A DNA stretch of 64,000 nt from Andrena cerasifolii (lineage: Eukaryota > Arthropoda > Insecta > Hymenoptera > Andrenidae): the NCBI RefSeq assembly GCF_050908995.1, contig NC_135118.1, positions 7,564,001 through 7,628,000 on the forward strand, written 5' to 3'. The notes under the pieces are model-generated. The model did no database searches and had not been told where the DNA came from. It saw only the letters and a list, made by a program, of their open reading frames with translations. Shown here piece by piece: positions 23,511-35,500 of the stretch (position 1 is the stretch's first letter; every line of letters starts with the position of its first letter). Made by a program: the position numbers and the translations under genes.

Positions 23511-23670
23511 ATAGCGAATTCAGTATCTCGCACTGACTCTGTCCGGGTGCCAGAGAATGAGTTAGATTGGTTGTTTCTGATAGAGACGAAGATAGCTCTA
23601 TAAGAATCAACCAATTCAAGTCATTTTCGGGCACCAGCTCAGAGTCAGTGCGAGATTCCGAATTCGCTAT
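23511..23670. repeat. Short inverted repeat (hairpin MITE-like), 160 bp
   Basis: Both ends read ATAGCGAATTC inward, followed by ATCTCGCACTGACTCTG. The arms are about 65 bp, ending in GATTGGTTG on the left and GAATTGGTTG on the right, with a short loop near 23580-23605. No clear target duplication is visible. The structure is certain; its identity as a mobile element is inferred. Confidence 0.65.
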
Positions 23671-25238
23671 GAGTTTAGTTCATAGTTCACGGTTAGGCTT
23701 GCCGACAGTGTTACCGTTGCAGCCTTGTTCTACTCTTCTTGTCTATGCCCTTTGTAAATATTCAGGCTTCTTCTATTATAGTAATAAAACCGATTAAAAA
23801 CAATAATAATAATAATAATAATAATAATTTGAAACAGACAGAAGTTCGAACATTCTTTTCATTGCAGAGACCTACCGCAACAGTGTCACGTGTCTCTTTC
23901 GTTCAGAGTCTTATTTTCCAGGCCTCAACTCGGTTATTTTTTCGCAGATCTCGTGAGATGACAGTACAAGGGTATCGGAACGTCGGATGATAGATTGGCT
24001 CTCTATCGAAAACAAGGTAGTCATTCTTTCCTCGCCCTTTCTCCCTGTCCCTGGTCGACCCGTCGATCCCCGCAGCGGAATATACATGCCCACCCCGAAA
24101 TCCGGCCTATCGCGTTCAGTATCTCCCATTACCGCAGCGCCAACGGTGAAACGTAATTTCCGGGATGTCAACCAGATTCCAGATCGGTCGTCATCGTCAG
24201 TCTGCCTCCGTTCGGGCGGGCCCCAGTAATCGTCGCGATCCCGCGATAGACGAAACGGGAAAACTGTCCGTCGCCGTCGTTATTCTTTCAAGTAATTACA
24301 CCGGCCAGAAACGGTCTAATGAGACACTTGAGGTACGGTCAAGTGGCGTGTAAAGCGACACCACCTTGAGGGTATAAGCTGCTAATGCGTTTTACGCCTC
24401 TCGCTACGGGGTTGCCAAGTGCAAATTCATTTGAGTATGGGCTTCTCGATGTGTTAGTGCTTGAAGATTAATGTGACGCTGTGTTTTTCACTTTCGATAG
24501 TCCAGCGTGTTACTATGTTCGTACCTCAATGGTTCTATGACCTTTCTGTATATTTTTCACCCTTTCGAATATATTTTTAAATCGATTACTTTTCAGTGCA
24601 ATTCAACCTGCAGTTGTTCCAGCTACTGCAGGGACAGACCCTTGAAGCTAGAACCCTAGAACCTTGCCTCGGTACCCTGTTATTTTCACGCCCGTTCCAC
24701 CTTTTCGGTCCTCGTCCGGGTAATTTTCTGCGTGCCACTTGGTTCTTCTTTGAGGGCGACGCGCCCCAGGAAGATCCTGTGTTATCGAGACCAACCAGAG
24801 GCCGCCATTAATCACTGCTTGTTTGTTAAGCACCGTACACACCTGCTTCCGTAATATCCTGGCTGCAGCCAGACCTAACCCTCTGTCGCTCGCTCTCGAG
24901 TATGTCCTCGCCGTTTGTCGCACGGACACGCGCACACAAGGGGTTGGAAACTTTCGATAAGGTCGCGCGTACGCGGAAGCACTCCAGCTGGGGGTGAGTC
25001 GAGGACACCCGGCCGACTCGATGAACGATATCGATCATCTTGTCATGCACACTGACAAAATGATAGCGGGCGTTGATTCCACGGTGAATGCTATCTCGCG
25101 ACTACGATACACTTTCCGGCGGCCAATTAATTAATGGCGATGGAGTTGAAAGCGGTCGACTTTCTGATACGTTTGCACGTTGCTCGGGGAGAGTTGTATT
25201 TTCAAACGTTTCTTTCCAGCAGATGTATGCAAAATACA
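23671..25238. other. Gene-poor stretch with an AAT microsatellite
   Basis: An AAT/ATA repeat of about nine units lies at 23802-23829. The remaining frames (23911-24171, 24648-24935) overlap on both strands and show no domain. Confidence 0.5.
23802..23829. repeat. AAT microsatellite
   Basis: Nine or so consecutive AAT/ATA units in an AT-rich context. Confidence 0.9.
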
Positions 25239-25470
25239 CAGTAGAGCAGTGTTCCCCAACCATTTTAGAGTCGCCATCCCCTTTGATAATACTCAAATAA
25301 CCTGCGACCCTCCCTCCCAAATTTAATAAATAAAAATAGGTATTTCAGAATATAATTCTAACTTAATAATTAAAAATAAATACGTGCTAAAAATCGCCAA
25401 TTAAAAATAACCCTGACGACCCCCCAGAAAACACTTCGCGGCCGACAGATTGGGAATCACTGCAATAGAG
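25239..25470. mobile_element. hAT-like MITE with an 8-bp target duplication
   Basis: The left end begins CAGTGTTCCCCAACC (25247). The right end, read inward, begins CAGTGATTCCCAATC (up to 25462). CAGTG-type ends are characteristic of hAT elements. The flanking octamers are CAGTAGAG (25239-25246) and CAATAGAG (25463-25470), identical at 7 of 8 positions, as expected for an old 8-bp hAT duplication. Just inside, both arms carry a gGGGTCGTCAGG or CTGCGACCCTCCC type segment. The 216-bp element is AT-rich in the middle and has no coding capacity. Confidence 0.85.
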
Positions 25471-28124
25471 GGAGGATAGGAATAAAAATGAGGAGGAAAA
25501 TTCGCACGAGTGAAATTCGTTATTTTCTTTTGACTTTTATATGAAGAAACAGAGACTTCTCATCGGAACGTTGTTAATTTCAAAGGCGAAGCGTCCTGGA
25601 ACAGTATTAACAGCACAGACGTCGCTGAAAACGCGATCCCTTAAATTTACATTAGACAGCCGGATCAACATGCAAGATTCAGTGTACGAGTGTTCTGGGG
25701 GTATTTGTTTAGTGCGCTGACTCCGGTGTTTCAGTGGTCCTCCGGGAAATTTGTTGTTTCCTCGACGGCTCCATTCGCCCTTAGAAACAGAGGGGACCTC
25801 GCGTCGCGGTTACTTCGCGCCCGTTTCGAGCTACATATTTTATTTAATCGCGCCCGCGTCTCGGGGATATTTGTTAATTCCTAACGAATCAATTCCCATG
25901 GCAGACAATTGCGTGGACGAGGCTATTTGCGGTATTTAAATGGGACAGCGTACAGGTGAACGCCAGACTCGCTTGCAATGGGAATCCTATTATGATGCCG
26001 GCAGTTAGATCCCGGTTTCTTTCATAAAGCGCGTGTATGGTAATTTAACCCCCATCTGCGCACTCGTTGGTCGCCCGGCTCTTTGAGGGAAGATTCAGCA
26101 GGCCGCGAGAGGACGTATTTTAATGGATAATAGCCCCATTACAGGATCGCCGGCGTAGAGTACCCAATTACCAGCGGGGAAATGGCAATCTCGTAGACAA
26201 CAACGACAGGGAGGGAACAACAGGTGCGGCGAAAATTGGCCGCAAAAATATCGCGTGAACGCCGAGACGTTCCTGCCAGATGACGAAAGAAATTTGCCCC
26301 GCGATGCCGGCCATTCACTCGCTTATCAGGGCTTCACGCAACACCGGCCTCATCAACATCGGAATGACGAGGCTGCGAGCCCTGTGTCGAGTGGCTAACG
26401 TTTGCTTGATATCTCCGCGACTGCTCCCCTTCGACTTTCCTGCCCTCGAGTGTTCTCAGATGTACTGTTCATTTATACTAGGAGGAAGATCGAACGTTTT
26501 TAGCCTGAGCAGGGTGTTTTAATAAAGATAAATTCAATAGCAAATGCCGAGGAGTAAGTATAAGAATGTAAGGATCTTGCCAGCTACACTCTTCAACCCT
26601 TTTCTTTTTATAGTGGCATGTAATATGACGCGGTGTATTCCAACCTCCTTTTTCCATAATCGAGCTCGCGACACACAAGCCAGGAGTTAAATCTGCGACC
26701 GAACCATCATGAAAGCGTTAAACGGTTACGCTGCGTACCCATACCAGATATTTATACGCAGAACGAAAGCTCGCACAAACGAACGATTCACTCGGAGAGG
26801 AGAGGATATCGCTCCATGGTTTGGTCATTATCTCATCGTTCCTGTCGTTCGTTTATCAAACGATGCCTTACTTTCTATATCAGTCCGTGGCTCATTCGAT
26901 TCGCAGAATCTCGGGCGCTTGTGTACACAGGGGTGTATGGTAAACCGCGCGCAAACACAGATACGCAGAGAAAGAGAGAGTGAGCACGGGAACGCGTGTG
27001 CGCGCTTACTCTGTTTGAAAGCCGACATTACAGTCGATACGTTAGCCCCGGAACGTTCACGTCGTGACTGATAAATCGCGGTAAGTGCGCGCAATTACTA
27101 ACGCGGCCTGCACCCCGGCGCCCGAGGAATCGTAAAATATTGTTGCGACGTGACGGTTCGCGTCAGTCGAGAGGCCGATAAGTATTAAAAGCTCCTAATT
27201 GGATTTCACCGGGCTTTATCAGTCACTTAGCGCCTGCACGCCAGGAGACCTTGCTCTCAACCGGAGAGGAAGGATCGTTCAACCCGCTTCGACCAATAAC
27301 TTCCAACTTACTTTACTCCCTTCTTTTTTTTCTATTAACTCGGTGACGTCGCGAATCCTGACCCGCACCCTTTTTCGGCTATTAAAACTACCCAGACGCG
27401 GGGATAATTAATTCCAACTAATTATCCCTCCGCTTTGAAGCGCCCGACGCGCGGTTGTATCGTTTCTCTTCGCGTAGTTAATCGGAGGAAATTGCTCTTT
27501 TTAGGAAATTGCGTCTTCGAGCTCAAGGTTACGTTCGCTTGGGGCTGAAATTCAACGCATACCTACTTAGTTGACGTAGTTCAATGTGTTTCTAAATCAA
27601 CGATAAGAATGTAGATTTTCGTTCGATACCTTGACTTGTGATTTGACACAGTCGTTGATGTATCATTTGAAAGAAGTAGGAGTAACATTCCCTCGTGAGT
27701 TTTCATCGATGAAAAGGAAGACTCGCATAATGAAATTTTTTTCCCCATTAGGTTTTGCTTCCCGAAATCGTGGGGCTGGCATCCTTCTCTTAAAATTAAG
27801 ACAATCGAAGCCTTTCGACGTCTTGCCCGGCTGGAGGTTTTTTTCTAGCGGAAACCAGTCCACCCGAAGATAACCTATCAACCGGCAATCTTCGTGTCGC
27901 CTTTGAATCAGAGACAATGCACGTCAGAGGCTGAGAAGCCGAAGAAAAGGAAGAATCGCGTGCTTTGCCCGGTAGTTGCTGGAATCGGACGATTTACTCG
28001 TGTGGAAGAAGCGCCAGCAGTGCCGTGTCTAGACTCTTTACTTTTTACTATCTAGCATCTTGCCCGTTTCGCGCTGTCGTTTAAAAAATTCCTTCGCGAT
28101 CACTTTTGTGACGCGGCGTTTTGT
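25471..28124. other. Gene-poor stretch
   Basis: Mixed GC- and AT-rich sequence. The 120-codon frame at 26709-27071 is opposed by an 88-codon minus-strand frame and has no domain. No repeat or RNA gene was recognised. Confidence 0.5.
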
Positions 28125-28563
28125 CCTAGAGTCATTCCACGCGAAGTCGGACACTTTTCGGAGTAACATTTCGGATTTTGGTGCAACTTGGATATGTTGT
28201 AGTCTGTAGGGGTATATAAACATATCTCGAAGGATTTTTCGAAATGTCAAAAATTGTGGATGTTACAGCTCTTTGAAATATAGTGTTTACTATTTTTCTA
28301 AAAATTATAACTGCTGAACTAATAAACTGATTAAAATGACCTTTTGGGTGCTTGCAGGGCAGATATAAGAATACCTAATAAAAATTATTTCACTTAATAA
28401 AAACGAATATTTGACCATTTATGACATTTCGACATTTCTGACATTTCGAAAAATCCTTCGAGATATGTTTATACACCCCTAAAGACTACAACATATCCAA
28501 GTTGCACCAAAATCCGAAATCTTACTCCGAAAAGTGTCCGACTTCGCGTGGAATGATCCCCTA
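28125..28563. mobile_element. Inverted-repeat MITE flanked by CCTAG
   Basis: The arms run inward from about 28130 and 28558. Each contains TCATTCCACGCGAAGTCGG, then ACACTTTTCGGAGTAA, then a CTTGGATATGTTGTAGTC block and an ATATCTCGAAGGATTTTTCG block. The outermost two or three bases differ between the arms. CCTAG occurs on both outer sides (28125-28129 and 28559-28563), a possible 5-bp or CTAG/TA-type target duplication. The interior is AT-rich with repeated GACATTTCG segments. Two frames that carry the arm sequence (28038-28250 and 28534-28791) are shadows of the repeat. Confidence 0.8.
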
Positions 28564-31074
28564 GCGTTATTGAATTTCATTGTCTTCCTTATTGTCCCTC
28601 AAACACGACAGATCTACGACAGAAATATCAAACGTTGCGAGCAGGTAAGTATATTACGCTTCGCATTCTACGGGAACAGCAGAGTGTACCTTCGAAATTT
28701 AATAAAAATGGTCTTCAGAGGTCTGGTAGGAGAACTAGAAGCGTTAGGAATATTTATACTACGATACCACCGCAAGCATCGACTCGCGTAAAGGAAAGGA
28801 ACTAGAAAGGCGAAAAACGTCGGGGCTCGCAATATGCGTTAACCCCGTTTCACCCTGTCCGCCACAAAAAGGTCAACACTCCTTGCATTCATTTCCTGAC
28901 GAGATCAAAGAGGGCATTCCTTTTCACCCGAGATTTTCTTCGTTTGAAGATGCAGTCGTTCTTTTTTTTTTTTCCTTTTTTGTTATCAGCACTAGGGGAA
29001 GGGACGGCCGATGCTCGAGGGGGCCCCCGGAGTACTCGAGCTCGGTGTTCTATAAGCGAGATTATCTCGTTCCCAGGAAAGCCTCGTCCTCCATTCAGGC
29101 CCAGCAAGCATGGAGTGCCTAGGGCACCGTGCGTATATATCGAGAGGTCCCAGGACCGGGTCACATTCAGCTCGATTTCTACTCTGAATGGCTCATTGTT
29201 CGCGCCTTTGTACGCCGGCGATTCCGAATGTCGTCCGTTTTACTTTGATTCAGCAAGTACTCGAGAAAGCAGCGGACCGGTGGCTAGGCGCGTAAGGCCA
29301 TCGGGGCCTAGGGACGCGCGTCGCGTCGGTTTTGTCAACGGCCTCCTCGCCTCGGCCAGCCCCGTGAAAAGGGAAATGAAATTACCCGCGGGTTCCAGAC
29401 GCTCCGCTGAGTCTTTGTGCACACACTGTTTGCCCGTCAACTTTTTTCCCTCTCCTTTTCATCGTTTTCTCCCCTTTATTTGTCAGTCGTCTCTCTCTCG
29501 GGGAGACTTCGGCGGTTGAACGATTCCTCCTCGTCGCTAGCAAGTTCACGGCCGATTGTTTTTATCCCCTTTCTTTCTATCGCCTCCCGCTCCTCGGGGA
29601 TGCCTCCCTGAGAACCATTCGCGAGAATTAATCGACCTCCTCCGTTCGACGTGACGTTCCAGCGAAACGATTCCAATCCTTTCGATGGGGAGCTCCGTTG
29701 TTCCAACGATCGTTTAGCAAAAAGCCAACAGGAATCGTCGAGACGAACGTCAACGAGGGGGTAGCTGGGCAGATTTCTTTACCGGAGGACCAGTCTACCC
29801 ATTAAACGGTAAGCGACACGGAAGAATGGAGAATTCACGGTATGTATATCCGCGGCAGGCGATCTTGCAGCGGGTCTTGCACCTCGGAACACGGCGGAGC
29901 AGGGTTGCGTCAAGAAAAGCAACGTGGCTGGAACGCAGACGGGGAGCATAAACGCTGCTGCCTCGTTCAGCTCCACCGCAACACAGGTTCTCTATGCAGT
30001 GACCACATGTTCGCGAACCTTCCCATAAATGAGTACACGTTCGTGCCCTTATGCGCACGGACACAAGCTCGACGCGAACTCTCACGTAGGGCCTGGTCGA
30101 CGGGGTACATACGTGCATACTTACCTAGCTCGGCAGAGGTGCCGAAGGGGTTGCAAGGCAACTGCAACACCAGCAGCACCAGCAGCACCGATGTTGCTGC
30201 TGTTTGCAAAGCGGTGTATTATACTGTCAGCCATGCTGGGGATTAGCAAACGCAATACATCGGGCTTCGCGATCGTGCTGCGCATCTGTTCGCCAATCCA
30301 GCGCCCCCTCCCTCCCTTTCTGGCTCCTTCCGACTGTCCCTCTCTGCACGACACCCCCTCCCTCTCCATCGTTCTGTACCCCTTTCTCTCTGTCGGTCGC
30401 ATTGCTCGGTGTGCACCGCCTCGTGGCTCTCTCCTACAAGAGCTGCATCGCAATTGATCCCCACGTTGCACGCCACGGGCGTGCACGATCTGCAAATAAC
30501 ACGAAAACCATCCTTGCCGAAGGCGATATTCTCCGGTGCTATTATAATAAGCGCTGTCTGCGATCGTCACGACTCGATGGCCCGGCTCCCATTGTTATTA
30601 CATAACGCGTTACACGCTCCACGGGGATGCTGGGAATTTTGGCAAGCGGATAACACGGTGTTCGAGCGTTAATTACGATCTTGATTCGAAGCGTCCACGA
30701 TCAGGTGGTGGCGAGTTTACTTGGGACTAGAGGGACACGCGACTGGTCTCGGAAACGGGTAATCAAGTTTCGCGTACAACTCATCTATGAAGTTACCCTC
30801 GCGTTCTGTGAAACATCTTCCGCGACAACGGTTGCATAGAGATGTGTCCGCGACTAGAATTACAGGGAGCTCGTGTATCTGCCGCAGGGGTGGATTTGTA
30901 TGTAGGCTAAGTAGGCTGCAGCCTAAGGCGGCTTGGGCGAGAGATATTGAAAAATGGGTAGCACAATTTTTTATTTTGGTGTGATTTTATTACGGAGTGA
31001 TCTTTAATCACAGAGGCCTGAGGCAACTTTAAAAACATTTCACTTATTTTTCATGTAGCAAGTTAGCAATAATC
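28564..31074. other. Gene-poor stretch with a possible hAT-type end
   Basis: A CAGCAGCACCAGCAGC tract with a GCTGCTG partner lies at 30168-30203. Frames at 28944-29519 (191 codons), 30029-30457 and 30121-30570 overlap each other on both strands. CAGGGGTGGATTTGTA at 30894, followed by the palindrome TAGGCTGCAGCCTA, resembles a hAT-type end, but no second end was found. No gene was recognised. Confidence 0.45.
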
Positions 31075-31243
31075 CATATGAGGCATTGAGAGCAAAAACG
31101 GACTAACCCACATTTTTTGCGAAATTGAGTTAAGTAGTAGCAATAATGTATTCCAATAGGCTGTACTAACCATATAAAAATAGGGAAAATCAATTTTTTT
31201 CAATATGGGTTATTCCGTTTTTGTTCTCAATGCCTCATGTGTG
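31075..31243. mobile_element. Short MITE, about 165 bp, upstream of the mariner relic
   Basis: The ends are inverted repeats of roughly 50 bp. Read inward both give CAYATGAGGCATTGAGA, then RCAAAAACGGA, then TAACCCAYATT. The centre is AT-rich, with no open frame. No obvious target duplication is seen. It lies about 230 bp before the mariner start codon; because its ends are unlike mariner ends and it closes on itself, it appears to be a separate insertion. Confidence 0.75.
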
Positions 31244-32594
31244 AGTTGTCATATTTAATTAATTTTAAACATGTCTCAATTCTTTTAATTTAAAATATTT
31301 GATGATACATTTAAAAAGCTCGCTTAAAGGGATTGTGGAAATTCTTTTTGTCGCTAAGTTTGCACAACTGTCCTCTATACTCACGCGGAGTTTGTGCGTC
31401 ACTTGTCGTTTTGTTTGTTTACAGTGCGCCATTGTGTCAGTTCATCTCAAGTGTGTTTTGCGATTTTTACAATGGATAAAAATATCGAACAAAGAATCTG
31501 TTTGAAAATTTGCATTGCAATTGGAATTTCGTGTGCCGAAGCGCTGAAAATGTTACATAAGGCTTACGGTGAATCGACTTTATCAAAAAACACGCGCGTG
31601 TGAGTGATACAGTGCATTTAAAAGCGGTCGAGATGTGGTGGAAGATTTGCCTCGCTCTGGTCGGCCATCAACGTCTTCAACTGAACTTCGCATCGCTAAA
31701 GTAAAGGAAGTGGTGGCTGGAAATCGTCGTTTAAGTCTGAGAGAGATAGCCACCGAAACTTCTGTGTCTCGCGAATCAATTCGTACTATTTTAAACGATT
31801 GTTTGGGCATGAAACGCGTTGCCGCTCGACTAGTGCCGAAAGACCTGAATTTTCTGCAAAAACTCAATCGCGTTAAGGTCGCTGAAGACATGTTAGAACG
31901 AGTCAATTCCGACCCCACATTCATAGAACGCATTGTAACTGGTGATGAGACATGGGTTTACGAGTTTGACATGCAAACCAGTCAACAAGCTTCGGAATGG
32001 CGCCTTCCAATTGAGCCGGAACCGAAAAAAGCACGTCAAAGTCGATAAAAAGTGAAGGTGATGTTGACAGTTTTTTTCGATTACCGCGGTGTTGTGCACT
32101 CGGAATTCTTGCCAGAAGGTAAGACAGTAAATAAAGAATATTATCTGAGCGTTATGCGGCGTTTGAGAGAGCAAATTCGTCGAAAAGGACCAGATTTGTG
32201 GAAAGAAAACTCATGGATTTTGCACCACGATAACGCACCATCTCACAAGGCTATTATTGCGAACGAATTTCTGGCCAAAAACTCAAGAAATCTTATCGAG
32301 CGGCCACCGTATTCCCCTGATATGGCTCCGGCCGACTTTTTTCTTTCTCCAAAACTGAAATTACCACTTCGAGGCACCCGTTTTCAGTCGATAGATGACA
32401 TAAGAGAGAATTCGCGGCGAGTACTGAAGTTGATTCCAAAAAACGCGTTCAAAAAATGTTTTGATGATTGGGTTCTTCGTTGGCATAAGTGTATTATTTC
32501 GAAAAGAGCCTACTTTGAAGGAGATACAATAAATTTGGATGAATAATACATATTTTGTGTTTCATTGACCAATTCCCGCTACTTTTTTGACAGA
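31244..32594 (+). mobile_element. Degraded mariner element, ends uncertain
   Basis: This span encloses the transposase relic. Upstream sequence (31360-31471) looks like a mariner 5' leader. Downstream, CCAATTCCCGCTACTTTTTT with GACAGAA (32571-32594) is a candidate right inverted repeat. A weak partner, TTTAAAAAGCTCGC, lies near 31310 on the left, but the match is poor, so the outer limits and TA duplication are not established. Confidence 0.5.
31472..32546 (+). pseudogene. Inactivated mariner transposase (D,D34D)
   Basis: The coding frame of a Tc1/mariner-type cut-and-paste transposase can be followed over nearly full length, about 357 codons. It starts MDKNIEQRICLK at 31472. The N-terminal part (about residues 1-110) corresponds to the paired helix-turn-helix DNA-binding region, including SLREIATETSVSRESI. 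The catalytic domain keeps all three acidic residues: D in TGDETWV (31944-31946), D in HHDNAPSH (32229-32231) and D in MAPADFF (32334-32336). The last two are separated by 34 residues, the mariner signature. The C-terminal WHKCIISKRAYFEGD and the stop at 32544-32546 are present. It cannot make a full protein: an extra A in the run at 31585-31590 shifts the frame, TGA (31605-31607) replaces a likely Trp codon, and TAA (32046-32048) interrupts the catalytic domain. Decay after insertion is inferred. Confidence 0.95.
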
Positions 32595-35500
32595 ACACAT
32601 TTCGCGAAAAGGGCGGCAAACGCTTGTTAGCCTAGGGAATCAAACATCTTCCAAATATCTTTCAACCCCTATAGACGTCCACTTCTGGCATTCATCACAA
32701 GCAAACATAATAACACTCACGTGCTCCGAGTAAAAATAAAAAGAGTCGTTTTCATCCGACAGTGATCCTCTAGCGCGTCCGATTAAAGAGACGCAACTAT
32801 TTGCTGTCAAATGTTACCACTGCAGCGCTGTTTGCCGACAGTTACAGGGAGCTGCGAAAGCGTAGCGCGAAAACCCCCGAGATTATTTATGTTCCAGGGC
32901 GCTGTGCCTCGGTCGATAGTTCCACGACCGAGTTGTATCGGAAAACAAGCAAAGGGAAATGTGTTTCGCGCGATCCCGGCGATCGGCTGCGAGCGAGGGG
33001 GTGGTTTTCGAACGAATGGACTTGGCGGGGGGTAATTCGTGTGCCACGCGCGTATCGTCCGGTCGCTGGAACCGGGACTTTATTTAACGGGAATTCTATT
33101 CGTAAATAATGCACAAGTTCGTGACACTTTTACCATCGCCGACGAGGCGCGGCGCACGCAGCCCGGGCGCGAAAGCTGCGAAGTTCTACGAGGGGGTATC
33201 GCCGATTAACTCGTTCCCCGCGTGTACTTAGCAGCCCGGTAGCTTTCAATGGAGTCATAAGGTAGCTAGGCATGCTCGAGTGGCCCGCGGCAAATGGCGA
33301 CCCCCGACCAATATCTCAGAATGGGGCTTTAGCCGAGTTTCGAGGACACAGCTGGATACACGTTTCATAATTACCGTTCTTTCTATTTCCCTCGACTGCG
33401 CCCCGGTTTATAAGTTGCAGCTACCCTCCCGCTCCAATAGCGGCGCACCTTCCGGCAATTTTCGCGTTTGCATCGATTCCGCGTCGGGGAGACCTGCCGT
33501 TGACGAACATACATGTATGCAATGAGCGGTCTGGGAGCAATGCTGAACCGAATGGCACTCGTGAGAACCCGATGTCTTTCCTCCGTGTCAAATCGAAGGA
33601 GGAAAATGCAGTCATTCGTGTAATGTTATGTGCATATACTGAGTAAAACTTGATTTAATGCAATGAGCTTGCCATTTTTGTACGAATGGAGCCGTCAAAG
33701 TCACGCTACGAGACAACTTGCAGTGTGACAACCTGCAACGAAGCATTAAGCGACCCGTCATCTGTACCGGACACTAGCACATCATAAATACATACACGCT
33801 CGTACTAGGTTATTCAGCCACTTCGTGAATATCAGGAAATATATGAAAACTGCATACACAATAATGGTTAGAAACCACATTCGAAGGCCGCACGGTGCAA
33901 TGTATCGTGCCAAGCACGTATCGCCAGACAGGTCAGAGCGCATGGAAAAGGAAGTCTATTTGCATCGATTAGAGGCAGCCGCTGAATTATTAAACGATCC
34001 CGCGCCACCCCCACGAATTGCATCCGTCCAGACCCGCGAATTAGAGGCTAGGACCGGCTCTCTTTTCCTTCTTTTATTTTAAGTCGACGTGTCCCCGGGC
34101 TGGCAAAACAATAACGCGACGGAATGACAGCGAGAACGAGCCGTCGTTCCCCGCCTCGAGCGCAGCCTGCACCGGCATTATCACGAATGACGATGCAGAG
34201 ACGCGCGTCATTTTATCTCCCGACACGTCCAGCCGATCTCGCGCCGTATGTGTGCGCGCGAACCCAGCCGAACAAAAAGGAAAGCGCATTGCTCGCCACC
34301 TATGGCAAGTTTATTTAGCCGTCCACTGACAAGAAAATCTCGCTGGGGCTTTTATTACCAGGGCGGGAGGGGGTGACCGCCATTGGACACAGAAAAAAGG
34401 AAGCACCGATCGTGAGCTTAACAAGACGAAACGAAGGTGCCTCGCGAAGCGTGCCACCGTGACGCGTCAAGCTAATTGATTTATTTCTTATCGGCCCCAC
34501 CGCTAATCCCGATCTTCCTGGATCCTGATGCTCCCTGATCCATGGGGCAGACGCCACGATGAATTCTGAAACGAGGTTAAGGGCGCGCTGCAGGATCTCG
34601 CGAGAATTCCGTGTAATTGATAGGGCACGTCCGAGCGGCTGATGTTAGATGGACACGTACGTGACGCAAAGCTGGAGTTATATTTCGGTATATTGGACTT
34701 TCCTTTGGCGAGGAGTGCGCTGGAAAGATAAGGCCGGCCGCGCGGGCCTGGGATCCCCGGGTTACTTTGACTATGTCACTGCTAGATTATTTATTCACAC
34801 GGTAGATGGAGTGGTCTAGAAAATTTGAAATAATTGGGCTTTCGACGGGGCGGCCGTGCGAGCTTCAAACACATCGTGAAAATTGTTGCAGAATTGTGGA
34901 AAAAGCTGATGCCAAAGCACAAAGCTCTCTCTCTCTCTCTCTGTCAGTGCGCGGTGTAAGTACTATGCGCGCTGCATCGCCGTTTAAATTGAAACGCTCG
35001 AGGTTCAGACGGAACCGTGCAGCGAGCTAGCGCGCGCACGTCGAACTCCTCATCTGGTCTTTTTCAATTAGAGGCCCTGGAATTCGGCAAAACATCTATC
35101 GCGAAATCGCAACAGCTCGCAATCGCTCGAAACTTGAACTCGCCGAGTGTCAATCGGTCCGAGCCCCGTTGTCTATGTGCGCCGAGGCCAGGTACGTGTT
35201 TATCGGCGTTCGATCAACATTCCGGGCGGTGCGTGTGCGCGCGTGCGGCGGCGCGCTACGCAATCCGAATCAGCCGCGCTTTATCGGTCGTCAACCGGAA
35301 GCGCGCGTTTACACGGCCGCCTAAAGGCGACTGCCTGGCCAGGAGCCCGTTGCACGCGCCTATCTCCGGCGCGATCGATAAAATTCCGTGCCCAGACCCG
35401 GCCGCTAATCACGTATTTCGAGTTTCGAGGCCGCTCCAGATTTCAACCGAAAGCCTGCGCGGGACTTGGCCGGGCGAAAATGGAGCCGATTTCCGCTGGC

